The notes beneath the pieces were generated by a model, which was given only the letters and a program-made list of their open reading frames with translations, did not search any database and was not told where the DNA came from. Of a DNA stretch of 10,482 nucleotides, positions 1 to 5,485 are shown in pieces. Positions within the stretch are counted from its first letter, which is position 1, and every line of letters begins with the position of its first letter. Source of the stretch: Rhizobium sp. (GTDB lineage: Bacteria > Pseudomonadota > Alphaproteobacteria > Rhizobiales > Rhizobiaceae); the NCBI GenBank assembly GCA_003501385.1, contig DNPN01000065.1, forward strand, positions 12,209 to 22,690, in the 5' to 3' direction. The translations under genes were made by a program, and so were the position numbers.

Positions 1-1607
1 GCAAAATGTTCCTGCCGCAGGTGGTAAAATCTGCCCGCGTGATGAAGCAGGCCGTGGCCGTGCTGCTGCCCTACATGGAAGAAGAAAAGCGCGCCAATGG
101 CGGAACGGGCGAGCGTGAGGCCGCAGGTAAAATCCTGATGGCCACCGTGAAGGGCGACGTGCATGACATCGGCAAAAACATTGTCGGCGTGGTTTTGGCC
201 TGCAACAATTACGAAATCATCGACCTTGGCGTGATGGTGCCTGCTGCCAAAATTCTGGAAGTGGCGATCAAGGAAAATGTCGATATCATCGGCCTTTCCG
301 GCCTGATCACCCCATCGCTGGATGAAATGGTGCATGTGGCATCTGAGATGCAGCGCCAGGGCTTTAACGTGCCGCTGCTGATTGGTGGAGCCACCACCAG
401 CCGTGTGCATACGGCGGTGAAAATCCATCCGCAATATCAGAAGGGTCAAGCGGTCTACGTGCTGGATGCCAGCCGTGCCGTGGGCGTTGTCTCATCCTTG
501 CTGTCGCCTGATACCCGCGACACCACCATTGAAACCTTACGAGGCGAATATGCCAAGGTGGCCGATGCTCACGCTCGCGCCGAATTGGAAAAGCAGCGCC
601 TGCCAATTGCCCGCGCCCGCGCCAATGCCGCCAAGGTGGATTGGACGAGCTACAAGCCGAAAAAACCAAGCTTCACGGGCATCAAGGTGTTTGAGGATTA
701 CGACCTCAAGGAACTGGCGAAATATATCGACTGGACGCCTTTCTTCCAGACATGGGAATTGAAAGGTCGTTACCCTGCCATTCTGGAAGATGAAAAGCAG
801 GGCGAAGCCGCCCGCGCGCTCTATGCCGATGCGCAAGCCATGCTGGAAAAAATTATCGACGAGACATGGTTCCGCCCCCGCGCCGTTGTTGGCTTCTGGC
901 CTGCCAACAGTGTTGGAGATGATATCCGCCTGTTTACGGACGAGAGCCGCAAGGAAGACCTCGCCACCTTCTTCACACTCCGCCAGCAGCTCTCCAAGCG
1001 CGATGGCCGCCCGAATGTGGCCTTGAGCGATTTCGTGGCCCCCGTCGATAGCGGTGTGGAAGATTACGTTGGCGGCTTTGTGGTCACCGCCGGTATCGAA
1101 GAAGTGGCGATCTCAGAGCGCTTTGAGCGCGCCAACGACGATTACTCCTCCATCATGGTCAAGGCCCTTGCCGACCGCTTTGCCGAAGCCTTTGCCGAGC
1201 GCATGCATGAGCGGGTGCGCAAGGAGTTCTGGGGTTACGGCGCAGACGAGACCTTTACGCCAGAAGAGTTGATCTCGGAAGCTTACGCCGGTATCCGCCC
1301 AGCTCCCGGCTATCCAGCCCAGCCAGACCACACCGAAAAGGTCACGCTGTTCAACCTGCTGGACGCCACCGCCACCACTGGCGTAACGCTGACGGAAAGC
1401 TATGCCATGTGGCCCGGCTCATCCGTGTCGGGCCTCTACATCGGCCATCCCGATAGCTATTATTTTGGCGTTGCCAAAGTAGAGCGCGATCAGGTGGAAG
1501 ATTACGCCGCCCGCAAGGGCATGGAGGTGCGCGAAATTGAGCGTTGGCTTGGGCCTGTGCTGAATTATGTGCCGAAGGCGGCAGTGGATCAGGATGCTGC
1601 GGCGTAA
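1..1607 (+). CDS. metH: Cobalamin-dependent methionine synthase, C-terminal part (5' end outside window)
   Basis: This is the C-terminal part of B12-dependent methionine synthase, a cytoplasmic enzyme that moves a methyl group from methyltetrahydrofolate to homocysteine. The frame is open to the left edge, so the Met at position 6 is internal. Counting from that Met, the fragment has the end of the helical cap, the cobalamin-binding domain with the DVHDIGK motif (residues 51-57; His53 is the expected lower ligand of cobalt), then SGLITPSLDE and GGATTS. The activation (AdoMet-binding) domain fills the second half, with DWTPFF, RPAPGYP near 431-437 and the conserved MWPG..VSG and DQVEDYA..KGM blocks. 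Homocysteine- and folate-binding domains lie outside the window. The tail PVLNYVPKAAVDQDAAA runs past the usual E. coli end. No hairpin terminator is seen directly after the stop; a second copy of the tail with a hairpin lies about 1.2 kb downstream. Confidence 0.97.
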   Translation, partial: KMFLPQVVKSARVMKQAVAVLLPYMEEEKRANGGTGEREAAGKILMATVKGDVHDIGKNIVGVVLACNNYEIIDLGVMVPAAKILEVAIKENVDIIGLSGLITPSLDEMVHVASEMQRQGFNVPLLIGGATTSRVHTAVKIHPQYQKGQAVYVLDASRAVGVVSSLLSPDTRDTTIETLRGEYAKVADAHARAELEKQRLPIARARANAAKVDWTSYKPKKPSFTGIKVFEDYDLKELAKYIDWTPFFQTWELKGRYPAILEDEKQGEAARALYADAQAMLEKIIDETWFRPRAVVGFWPANSVGDDIRLFTDESRKEDLATFFTLRQQLSKRDGRPNVALSDFVAPVDSGVEDYVGGFVVTAGIEEVAISERFERANDDYSSIMVKALADRFAEAFAERMHERVRKEFWGYGADETFTPEELISEAYAGIRPAPGYPAQPDHTEKVTLFNLLDATATTGVTLTESYAMWPGSSVSGLYIGHPDSYYFGVAKVERDQVEDYAARKGMEVREIERWLGPVLNYVPKAAVDQDAAA

Positions 1608-1684
1608 CGTCTCAAGGTGTATCGATTGTTATGCGACATCGAGACGATATGATGTGCCACAGCAACTTTGCCTTGGAAACCACG

Positions 1685-2260
1685 ATGACGCTGCTTGCCA
1701 CGTATCTTCCAGATTTTAGCTTTCAGGAAGTGCATTCCTGCGTGGTTTCTGCATCGACGGATACCGTCATCAGCGCAGCGGCAGACTACTCACCGGAGGC
1801 TGACCCGGTTTTTCGAAAGATGATTGGTATTCGGGAATTGCCCACGCGCTTTGCCAGATTCCTGAAGGGGACGCAGGCCCAACTGCCCCAACCATTCGGT
1901 ATGCACAATTTTACGCAACTGGAACGGTGCGATGGTGCTGAACTGGCCTATGGTTTGGTTGGTCGATTCTGGCGGTCGGATTTTGGTCTTGTTCCAATCC
2001 AAGACGGAAGCATGTTTCTAAGCTTTGATATGCCGGCCGTGGCAAAACTAGCCTTAGGATTTTCCGCCACACGGCAAGCGGATGGCACGACCTTGCTGAT
2101 CACAGAAACCCGTGTGTTCTGCCCGGATCGTGCCAGCTGGCTGAAATTTGCGCCCTATTGGTATGTGATCCGTCCCTTTAGCGGCCTCATCCGGCATCGC
2201 ATATTGGCTGCGGTGAAGCGCACGAGCGAAGCTGTTGGAATGCACGGCAAAGACATTTAA
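1685..2260 (+). CDS. SRPBCC/START-like protein of unknown function
   Basis: A 191-residue soluble protein with no signal peptide or membrane segment. I do not recognise a named gene. The layout (LPDFSFQEVHS start, mixed alpha/beta segments, a GLVGRFW block near 90-96, a TETRVFCPD strand near 140-148, then YW..IRPFSGLIR at about 158-170 followed by a terminal helix) resembles uncharacterised proteins predicted to have an SRPBCC (START/Bet v 1-like) ligand-binding fold; this is fold-level inference from memory. I chose ATG 1685 because GGAA lies about 7 bases upstream and the conserved-looking region starts there. An in-frame ATG at 1631 with AAGGTG upstream would add 18 residues. It starts 77 bp after metH and ends 12 bp before the acetyltransferase start, so the two form a likely operon, possibly read through from metH. 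Confidence 0.75.
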   Translation: MTLLATYLPDFSFQEVHSCVVSASTDTVISAAADYSPEADPVFRKMIGIRELPTRFARFLKGTQAQLPQPFGMHNFTQLERCDGAELAYGLVGRFWRSDFGLVPIQDGSMFLSFDMPAVAKLALGFSATRQADGTTLLITETRVFCPDRASWLKFAPYWYVIRPFSGLIRHRILAAVKRTSEAVGMHGKDI

Positions 2261-2272
2261 AAAGGACAGACT

Positions 2273-2737
2273 ATGTTGATTAGACCTGCAACCCCGCTGG
2301 ATGCACCGGGCATGAGCGATGCTATCAATCAAATATTTGCCGCGGGTCTGCGCAAAACTGCGGGCGACCCTGCCATGGTTCTGGCGACCTATATTGAGCA
2401 CAAAGACCGCATCCAATGTTCTGTTGCGCAGAGCGATGAAGGCCGCATTCTGGGTTTTCAATCCTTGCGCTACGCGCGGGAGGGCAATCCCTATGATACA
2501 CCGGAAGGCTGGGGGAGCATCGGAACCCATGTCAGCCCCTTAGCTGCCAGACAAGGTGTTGGGTCATCGCTGTTTCAAGCCACATTGCTGGCAGCAAAGG
2601 CTTTTCCCTTGCAAAACATCGAGGCTGCCATTGGTGCAGATAATGCCGTGGCGGTTGCCTATTATGAGGCAATGGGCTTTCGCACCCATCGCACGGCAGA
2701 AGGATTGATCTATAAGGTTTACCGGGTTGAGAAATAG
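2273..2737 (+). CDS. GNAT-family N-acetyltransferase
   Basis: A 154-residue protein of the GNAT superfamily, which transfers an acetyl group from acetyl-CoA to an amine; the substrate is not predictable. It begins MLIRPATPLDAPGM, the usual first strand and helix of GNAT proteins. It has the acetyl-CoA pyrophosphate-binding motif RQGVGSS (residues 93-99, Q/R-x-x-G-x-G/A pattern) and the late block AVAYYEAMGFR (127-137) typical of phosphinothricin/MddA-like acetyltransferases. AAAGGA lies 8 bases before the ATG, a clear ribosome binding site. It follows the SRPBCC-like gene by 12 bp and is probably co-transcribed with it. Length is normal and the frame is intact. Confidence 0.9.
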   Translation: MLIRPATPLDAPGMSDAINQIFAAGLRKTAGDPAMVLATYIEHKDRIQCSVAQSDEGRILGFQSLRYAREGNPYDTPEGWGSIGTHVSPLAARQGVGSSLFQATLLAAKAFPLQNIEAAIGADNAVAVAYYEAMGFRTHRTAEGLIYKVYRVEK

Positions 2738-2803
2738 AGTGTGACTGGCTCATCCGGAAGCGGATGTTGGCAGAGATAAAGCGAAAGCTTGAAGCCGCTG
2801 AAG

Positions 2804-2860
2804 TTGCCTGTGCTGAATTACGTGCTGAAGGTGGCGGTGGATGAGGATGCAGCTGCGTGA
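2804..2860 (+). pseudogene. Second copy of the metH 3' end (18-codon remnant)
   Basis: Codons 2804-2860 read LPVLNYVLKVAVDEDAAA then TGA, closely matching the metH ending GPVLNYVPKAAVDQDAAA then TAA (1551-1607). The nucleotide match is close, with about half of the differences at third codon positions (for example TAT/TAC, GCA/GCG, GCT/GCA) and the rest giving mild changes (P to L, A to V, Q to E). That pattern fits an allele that once was under coding selection. The in-frame sequence just upstream is not metH-like and has a TAA at 2777-2779, so the remnant cannot be expressed as part of a protein. It follows the two-gene block and precedes a strong hairpin, so it may mark the original metH end displaced by an insertion. 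Confidence 0.75.
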
Positions 2861-2875
2861 GCCGCTCACGACAGC

Positions 2876-2900
2876 GCCGTGCGTTTATGAAACGCACGGC
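2876..2900 (+). terminator. Strong hairpin after the metH-tail remnant
   Basis: GCCGTGCGTTT and AAACGCACGGC form a perfect 11-bp, GC-rich stem around a 3-base loop. It lies 15 bp after the remnant's stop, where a metH terminator would be expected. No T-tract follows on either strand, so it is not a classical intrinsic terminator; it may end or stabilise the 3' end of the metH to acetyltransferase transcript. Confidence 0.45.
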
Positions 2901-2925
2901 GGAAGGTTCAACCCTTTATCAAAAC

Positions 2926-3030
2926 CTAGAGTCCGTCTGGTTCAGATTGAACCAGACGGACTCTAAAATTCTTTGTTTTCGTTTGTCTTTTCGGGAAAGC
3001 CGGGCTCCACTTTTCCCTGACAAACTCTAG
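2926..3030. repeat. RIME-like 105-bp palindromic intergenic element, copy A
   Basis: This element starts and ends with CTAG and holds two palindromes. The first is a perfect hairpin (AGAGTCCGTCTGGTTCA at 2928-2944, loop GAT, its complement to 2964). The second pairs GGGAAA near 2994 with TTTTCCC near 3012-3018. A copy of the same length lies at 7368-7472 and differs at about 12 of 105 positions by eye. Size, two-palindrome structure and intergenic position fit the Rhizobium-specific intergenic mosaic element (RIME) class; the family name is from memory. The hairpins could stop transcription from either side. Confidence 0.85.
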
Positions 3031-3054
3031 CATCGCAGTTGATAAGACATGGCT

Positions 3055-3180
3055 TCATAGCGACGGCAGGTTTCCTGCCTGCATATTCATATGCCGAGGG
3101 CAGGCACCATTGGCTTTATGCGGTTTGCACATCAGGCAGCCGGCGCGGCGGTTTTTAGGGCGTTTACGTTTATGATGCAT
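3055..3180 (-). CDS. Small basic Cys/His-rich protein (41 aa)
   Basis: A 41-residue protein starting MHHKRKRPKNRR and then carrying GCLMCKPHKANG and CPRH. Cys15, Cys18, His21, Cys27 and His30 give a C-x2-C-x2-H-x5-C-x2-H pattern that could bind a metal such as zinc; the N terminus is strongly basic. GGAG lies 7 bases before the ATG, a good ribosome binding site, and this decides the start: the frame also extends upstream to a TTG at 3282 without a convincing site. From memory, short bacterial proteins with a basic leader and a GCLxCKPHK core exist, but I know no function. It diverges from hisC, and its 3' end is 24 bp from palindromic element A. A role in nucleic-acid binding is a guess from charge and the Cys/His spacing only. 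Confidence 0.6.
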   Translation of the reverse strand: MHHKRKRPKNRRAGCLMCKPHKANGACPRHMNMQAGNLPSL

Positions 3181-3263
3181 CGTTTTTCTCCGTTGTCCGG
3201 CGCGGCCTCTCGCCGCCCGGATTTCTTGGAAAAATCGATATTCTCGTGAGAATTTTTTCTCAT
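3132..3263 (-). other. Possible 43-aa ORF overlapping the start of the small Cys/His gene
   Basis: An ATG at 3263, with TGAGG ending 4 bases before it, opens a 43-codon frame beginning MRKNSHENIDFSKKSGRR. It runs through the start of the 41-residue gene in another frame and stops at 3132. The first part is hydrophilic and protein-like, while the overlapping part looks like a shadow. It could be a leader peptide whose translation affects the downstream start, or chance. Confidence 0.2.
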
Positions 3264-3273
3264 GTTGCCTCAC

Positions 3274-3292
3274 TGTATCCAATGACGATACA
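3274..3292. promoter_or_regulatory. Inverted repeat in the divergent region before hisC
   Basis: TGTATC and GATACA form a 6-bp inverted repeat with a 7-bp spacer in the divergent space between the small Cys/His gene and hisC. A second one, TGAGAA-TTTT-TTCTCA, lies at 3247-3262. They could be operator or leader structures for the - strand gene. I could not place convincing -35/-10 boxes for either gene in 3181-3423, and otherwise see nothing recognisable there. Confidence 0.2.
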
Positions 3293-3423
3293 TATCATCA
3301 CTGAGGAAAAATCAATATTGGATTGTTGATGTTAGTACGGGCTCGATAGTGACAAACCGTTTGATATCCGGGTAGAGTTTTCACGTTGACATCATGAATG
3401 TCAGGAGAAATTCGGAAATCCCC

Positions 3424-4482
3424 ATGAGCCAGTTCTGGAGCCCCATTGTTCACACGCTGACGCCCTATGTGGCGGGTGAACAGCCGAAAATCGGCGGACT
3501 TGTGAAATTGAACACCAATGAAAATCCCTATGGCCCGTCACCCCATGCGGTGGCGGCAATGCGGGATGTGGTGGGAGATGGCTTGCGGCTTTATCCCGAT
3601 CCAACCGGCTTGCCTTTGCGCACGGTTATTGCCGAAAGCCATGATCTTGATCCGGGCGAAGTGTTTGTTGGTAATGGCTCTGACGAGGTTTTGGCCCACA
3701 CCTTTCAAGCGCTTTTGAACCACGAAAAGCCACTGTTGTTTCCCGATATCAGTTATAGTTTTTACCCCACCTATTGCCGTCTTTACGGGATTACGTTTCA
3801 ACAGGTGCCGCTGGATGAGGCCATGCGGGTGCACATTGCCGATTATCGGCAGGTTTGCGGTGCCATTATTCTGCCCAACCCCAATGCCCCCACCGGCATT
3901 GCGCTGGCTTTGAGTGAGATTGAGGCATTGGTGCGCGATCACCCGGATCAAGTGGTGGTGATTGATGAGGCCTATGTGGATTTTGGCGCGCAAAGTGCCG
4001 TATTCCTGATCAAAACCTGTCCAAACCTGCTGGTGGTTCAGACATTTTCAAAATCGCGCGGGCTTGCCGGATTGCGGGTGGGTTTTGCCATGGGCCAGCG
4101 CCCTTTGATTGAGGCGCTGGAGCGGGTGAAGGATAGTTTCAATTCCTATCCGCTGGATTCTGTGGCCCTCGCTGGGGCCGTGGCATCATGGCAAGATCGG
4201 GAATGGTTCGAGTGCCATCGCGACATGCTTATCGCCAGCCGGGAGCGCTTGAGCCTCGTGTTGCAACAATTTGGCTTTGAGGTTCTGCCATCCTCAGCCA
4301 ATTTTGTGTTTGCCAGACACCACAAGATGTCCGGGGCAGACCTGATGCAGGCGTTGCGCACGCGATCAATCTTGGCCCGGCGCTTTGCTGGTATGCGTAT
4401 TGACGATTTTCTACGTATCAGCATTCGCACCGATGCGGAATGCGATCAGCTTTTGGCGGCTCTATCCGATATCTTGCACTGA
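3424..4482 (+). CDS. hisC: Histidinol-phosphate aminotransferase family protein
   Basis: A 352-residue class I/II PLP-dependent aminotransferase of the HisC family, which converts histidinol phosphate and 2-oxoglutarate to imidazole-acetol phosphate and glutamate (some members act on aromatic amino acids). Seen in order: LVKLNTNENPYGPSP near 26-40, NPNAPTG 152-158, DEAYVDF 181-187, the TFSKSR block with the PLP-binding Lys210, GLRVGF, and a C-terminal LRISIR block that should hold the substrate carboxylate Arg. The residue just before PTG is Ala155, where many HisC proteins have Asn; I recall this variant in a HisC subgroup. An upstream in-frame ATG (3394) would add 10 residues, but 3424 gives the usual MSxFWSPIVH start with GGA about 7 bases upstream. 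No other his gene is nearby, so it is probably one of several hisC paralogues, and its true substrate is uncertain. Confidence 0.9.
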   Translation: MSQFWSPIVHTLTPYVAGEQPKIGGLVKLNTNENPYGPSPHAVAAMRDVVGDGLRLYPDPTGLPLRTVIAESHDLDPGEVFVGNGSDEVLAHTFQALLNHEKPLLFPDISYSFYPTYCRLYGITFQQVPLDEAMRVHIADYRQVCGAIILPNPNAPTGIALALSEIEALVRDHPDQVVVIDEAYVDFGAQSAVFLIKTCPNLLVVQTFSKSRGLAGLRVGFAMGQRPLIEALERVKDSFNSYPLDSVALAGAVASWQDREWFECHRDMLIASRERLSLVLQQFGFEVLPSSANFVFARHHKMSGADLMQALRTRSILARRFAGMRIDDFLRISIRTDAECDQLLAALSDILH

Positions 4483-4484
4483 TA

Positions 4485-5357
4485 TCAAACGTCTATGCGA
4501 CACAAGATGGCCGTGGTGTCATCGCATTGTTTGAAGCGGGGGTATTGGATCCCATCGGGGTCCACCTCCCGTTCCAGATGGCGCAACTCTGCCACCAGCG
4601 TTTTGAGGCCCGCTGTTGCTGCGCGCTTGATGAGAGAGGCAGGGTCATAGACTTTGTAGAGGCTGACAAGATCTGCCAGCCCGTCTGAGCAGATCAGCGC
4701 CGTTGCGCCACCCGTAAGCTCTATTGTGGTGCGGGCCAGATGATCGGCGGTATCTGGGATAAGCCCAAGAGACCACACGCCGCCGCCGGGCGTGTTCTGC
4801 TGTTCACGTTTGCTGCGCAGGTTTTCCAATGTCTCTGCGTCGCTTGTATGGGCCATGCCGCTCATACCGATGCCGCCGACACGCTGCACATGGGCGCGGG
4901 CAGCCTGTTGTTCAGATTCAAAGGCCTCGGGCAGGGCAGTGTGCGTTTCCACCCGGCCATCATCGTGCAGCACATAGAGAACGCTATCGCCAAGGCCAAT
5001 GAATTCCGCACCGTCGGGAGTTAGACGCAGGGCAGCAAGGGCGGCCAGCGGCCAGGCATAGCGCGGTTGTTCACCGGCCGTTGCGGTAAAAAGCTCGTGG
5101 GCATCAAACGCAATGGCGCGGATCAGCTCCGTGACGTGAGTATCAATTGAGAGCTCGTGGATCAGGCGCTTAGCGGCAAATTGGGCAATCCACGCCGCAT
5201 CGGAGCCAAAGCCATCCATGTACTGCTGTTCACCCAGACCCGTCGCGCCATCCAGCACAAAGGCACAGTGTTCGTTATAGCCCAGCCGATCTTCATTTGG
5301 ACGACCTTCTTTGCCGGGATCGCTCAACGAGTCGATGATGGTGAGTTGGTTTGGCAT
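4485..5357 (-). CDS. PP2C-type (PPM) serine/threonine protein phosphatase
   Basis: A 290-residue cytoplasmic protein with the metal-binding motifs of PPM phosphatases, Mn/Mg-dependent enzymes that remove phosphate from Ser/Thr: NED 21-23, DGATGLG 36-42, GLGDS 121-125, CSDGLADL 223-230 and CDDTTAI 278-284. The expected Asp residues are all present, so it should be active. There is no membrane segment or added sensory domain. It starts MPNQLTIIDS with GAGGG only 3 bases from the ATG, a tight spacing. The gene is convergent with hisC, with 2 bp between stops and no terminator seen between them, so their transcripts probably overlap. No Ser/Thr kinase or type VI secretion gene is visible nearby, so the substrate is unknown. 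Confidence 0.88.
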   Translation of the reverse strand: MPNQLTIIDSLSDPGKEGRPNEDRLGYNEHCAFVLDGATGLGEQQYMDGFGSDAAWIAQFAAKRLIHELSIDTHVTELIRAIAFDAHELFTATAGEQPRYAWPLAALAALRLTPDGAEFIGLGDSVLYVLHDDGRVETHTALPEAFESEQQAARAHVQRVGGIGMSGMAHTSDAETLENLRSKREQQNTPGGGVWSLGLIPDTADHLARTTIELTGGATALICSDGLADLVSLYKVYDPASLIKRAATAGLKTLVAELRHLEREVDPDGIQYPRFKQCDDTTAILCRIDV

Positions 5358-5363
5358 TGGCCC

Positions 5364-5375
5364 TCATGCGCATGA
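5364..5375 (-). promoter_or_regulatory. Palindrome just upstream of the phosphatase gene
   Basis: TCATGCGCATGA is a perfect 12-bp palindrome only 7 bp before the phosphatase start codon. A second inverted repeat, CAGTG-TTTCA-CACTG, lies at 5386-5400. Both sit between the chemoreceptor terminator and the gene, where a promoter or operator is expected, but no good -35/-10 pair is evident. Confidence 0.25.
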
Positions 5376-5426
5376 ATGTGTTGCACAGTGTTTCACACTG
5401 CTCTGATCCTGCAAAAGAAAAATGTC

Positions 5427-5465
5427 AAAAAAACAAAAAAACACCGGGAATGAGCTTCCCGGTGT
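5427..5465 (-). terminator. Intrinsic terminator of the chemoreceptor gene
   Basis: ACACCGGGAA (5441-5450) and TTCCCGGTGT (5456-5465) form a perfect 10-bp stem with a 5-base loop, 20 bp after the chemoreceptor stop. Read on the - strand the stem is followed by a run of seven T, one G and more T (5427-5440 as A on the + strand). On the + strand only a weak T-tract follows, so the - direction is favoured. Confidence 0.9.
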
Positions 5466-5485
5466 TTGTTTTGATTTGGAACGTC

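Noticed and set aside
2054..2530. - strand frame of 158 codons opposite the SRPBCC-like and GNAT genes
   Set aside because: The + strand genes have ribosome binding sites and recognisable motifs, and this frame has none.
2745..2775. Possible further metH remnant: GGCTCATCCG matches metH at 1417-1426
   Set aside because: Only about 10 bases match, the order and spacing do not continue, and an in-frame stop intervenes; chance is as likely.
2764..2844. Short ORF starting MLAEIKRKLEAAE that crosses the metH-tail remnant in another frame
   Set aside because: Only 26 codons with no clear ribosome binding site. Its second half is the same out-of-frame reading also seen over the true metH end, so it comes from the repeat.
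2926..3030. CRISPR-like or insertion-sequence reading of the repeats
   Set aside because: There are only two copies, 4.3 kb apart, with no spacers between them and no transposase gene in the window. A short non-coding palindromic element explains them better.
3394..3423. Upstream ATG as the hisC start
   Set aside because: No ribosome binding site precedes 3394, and the family-like N terminus begins at 3424.
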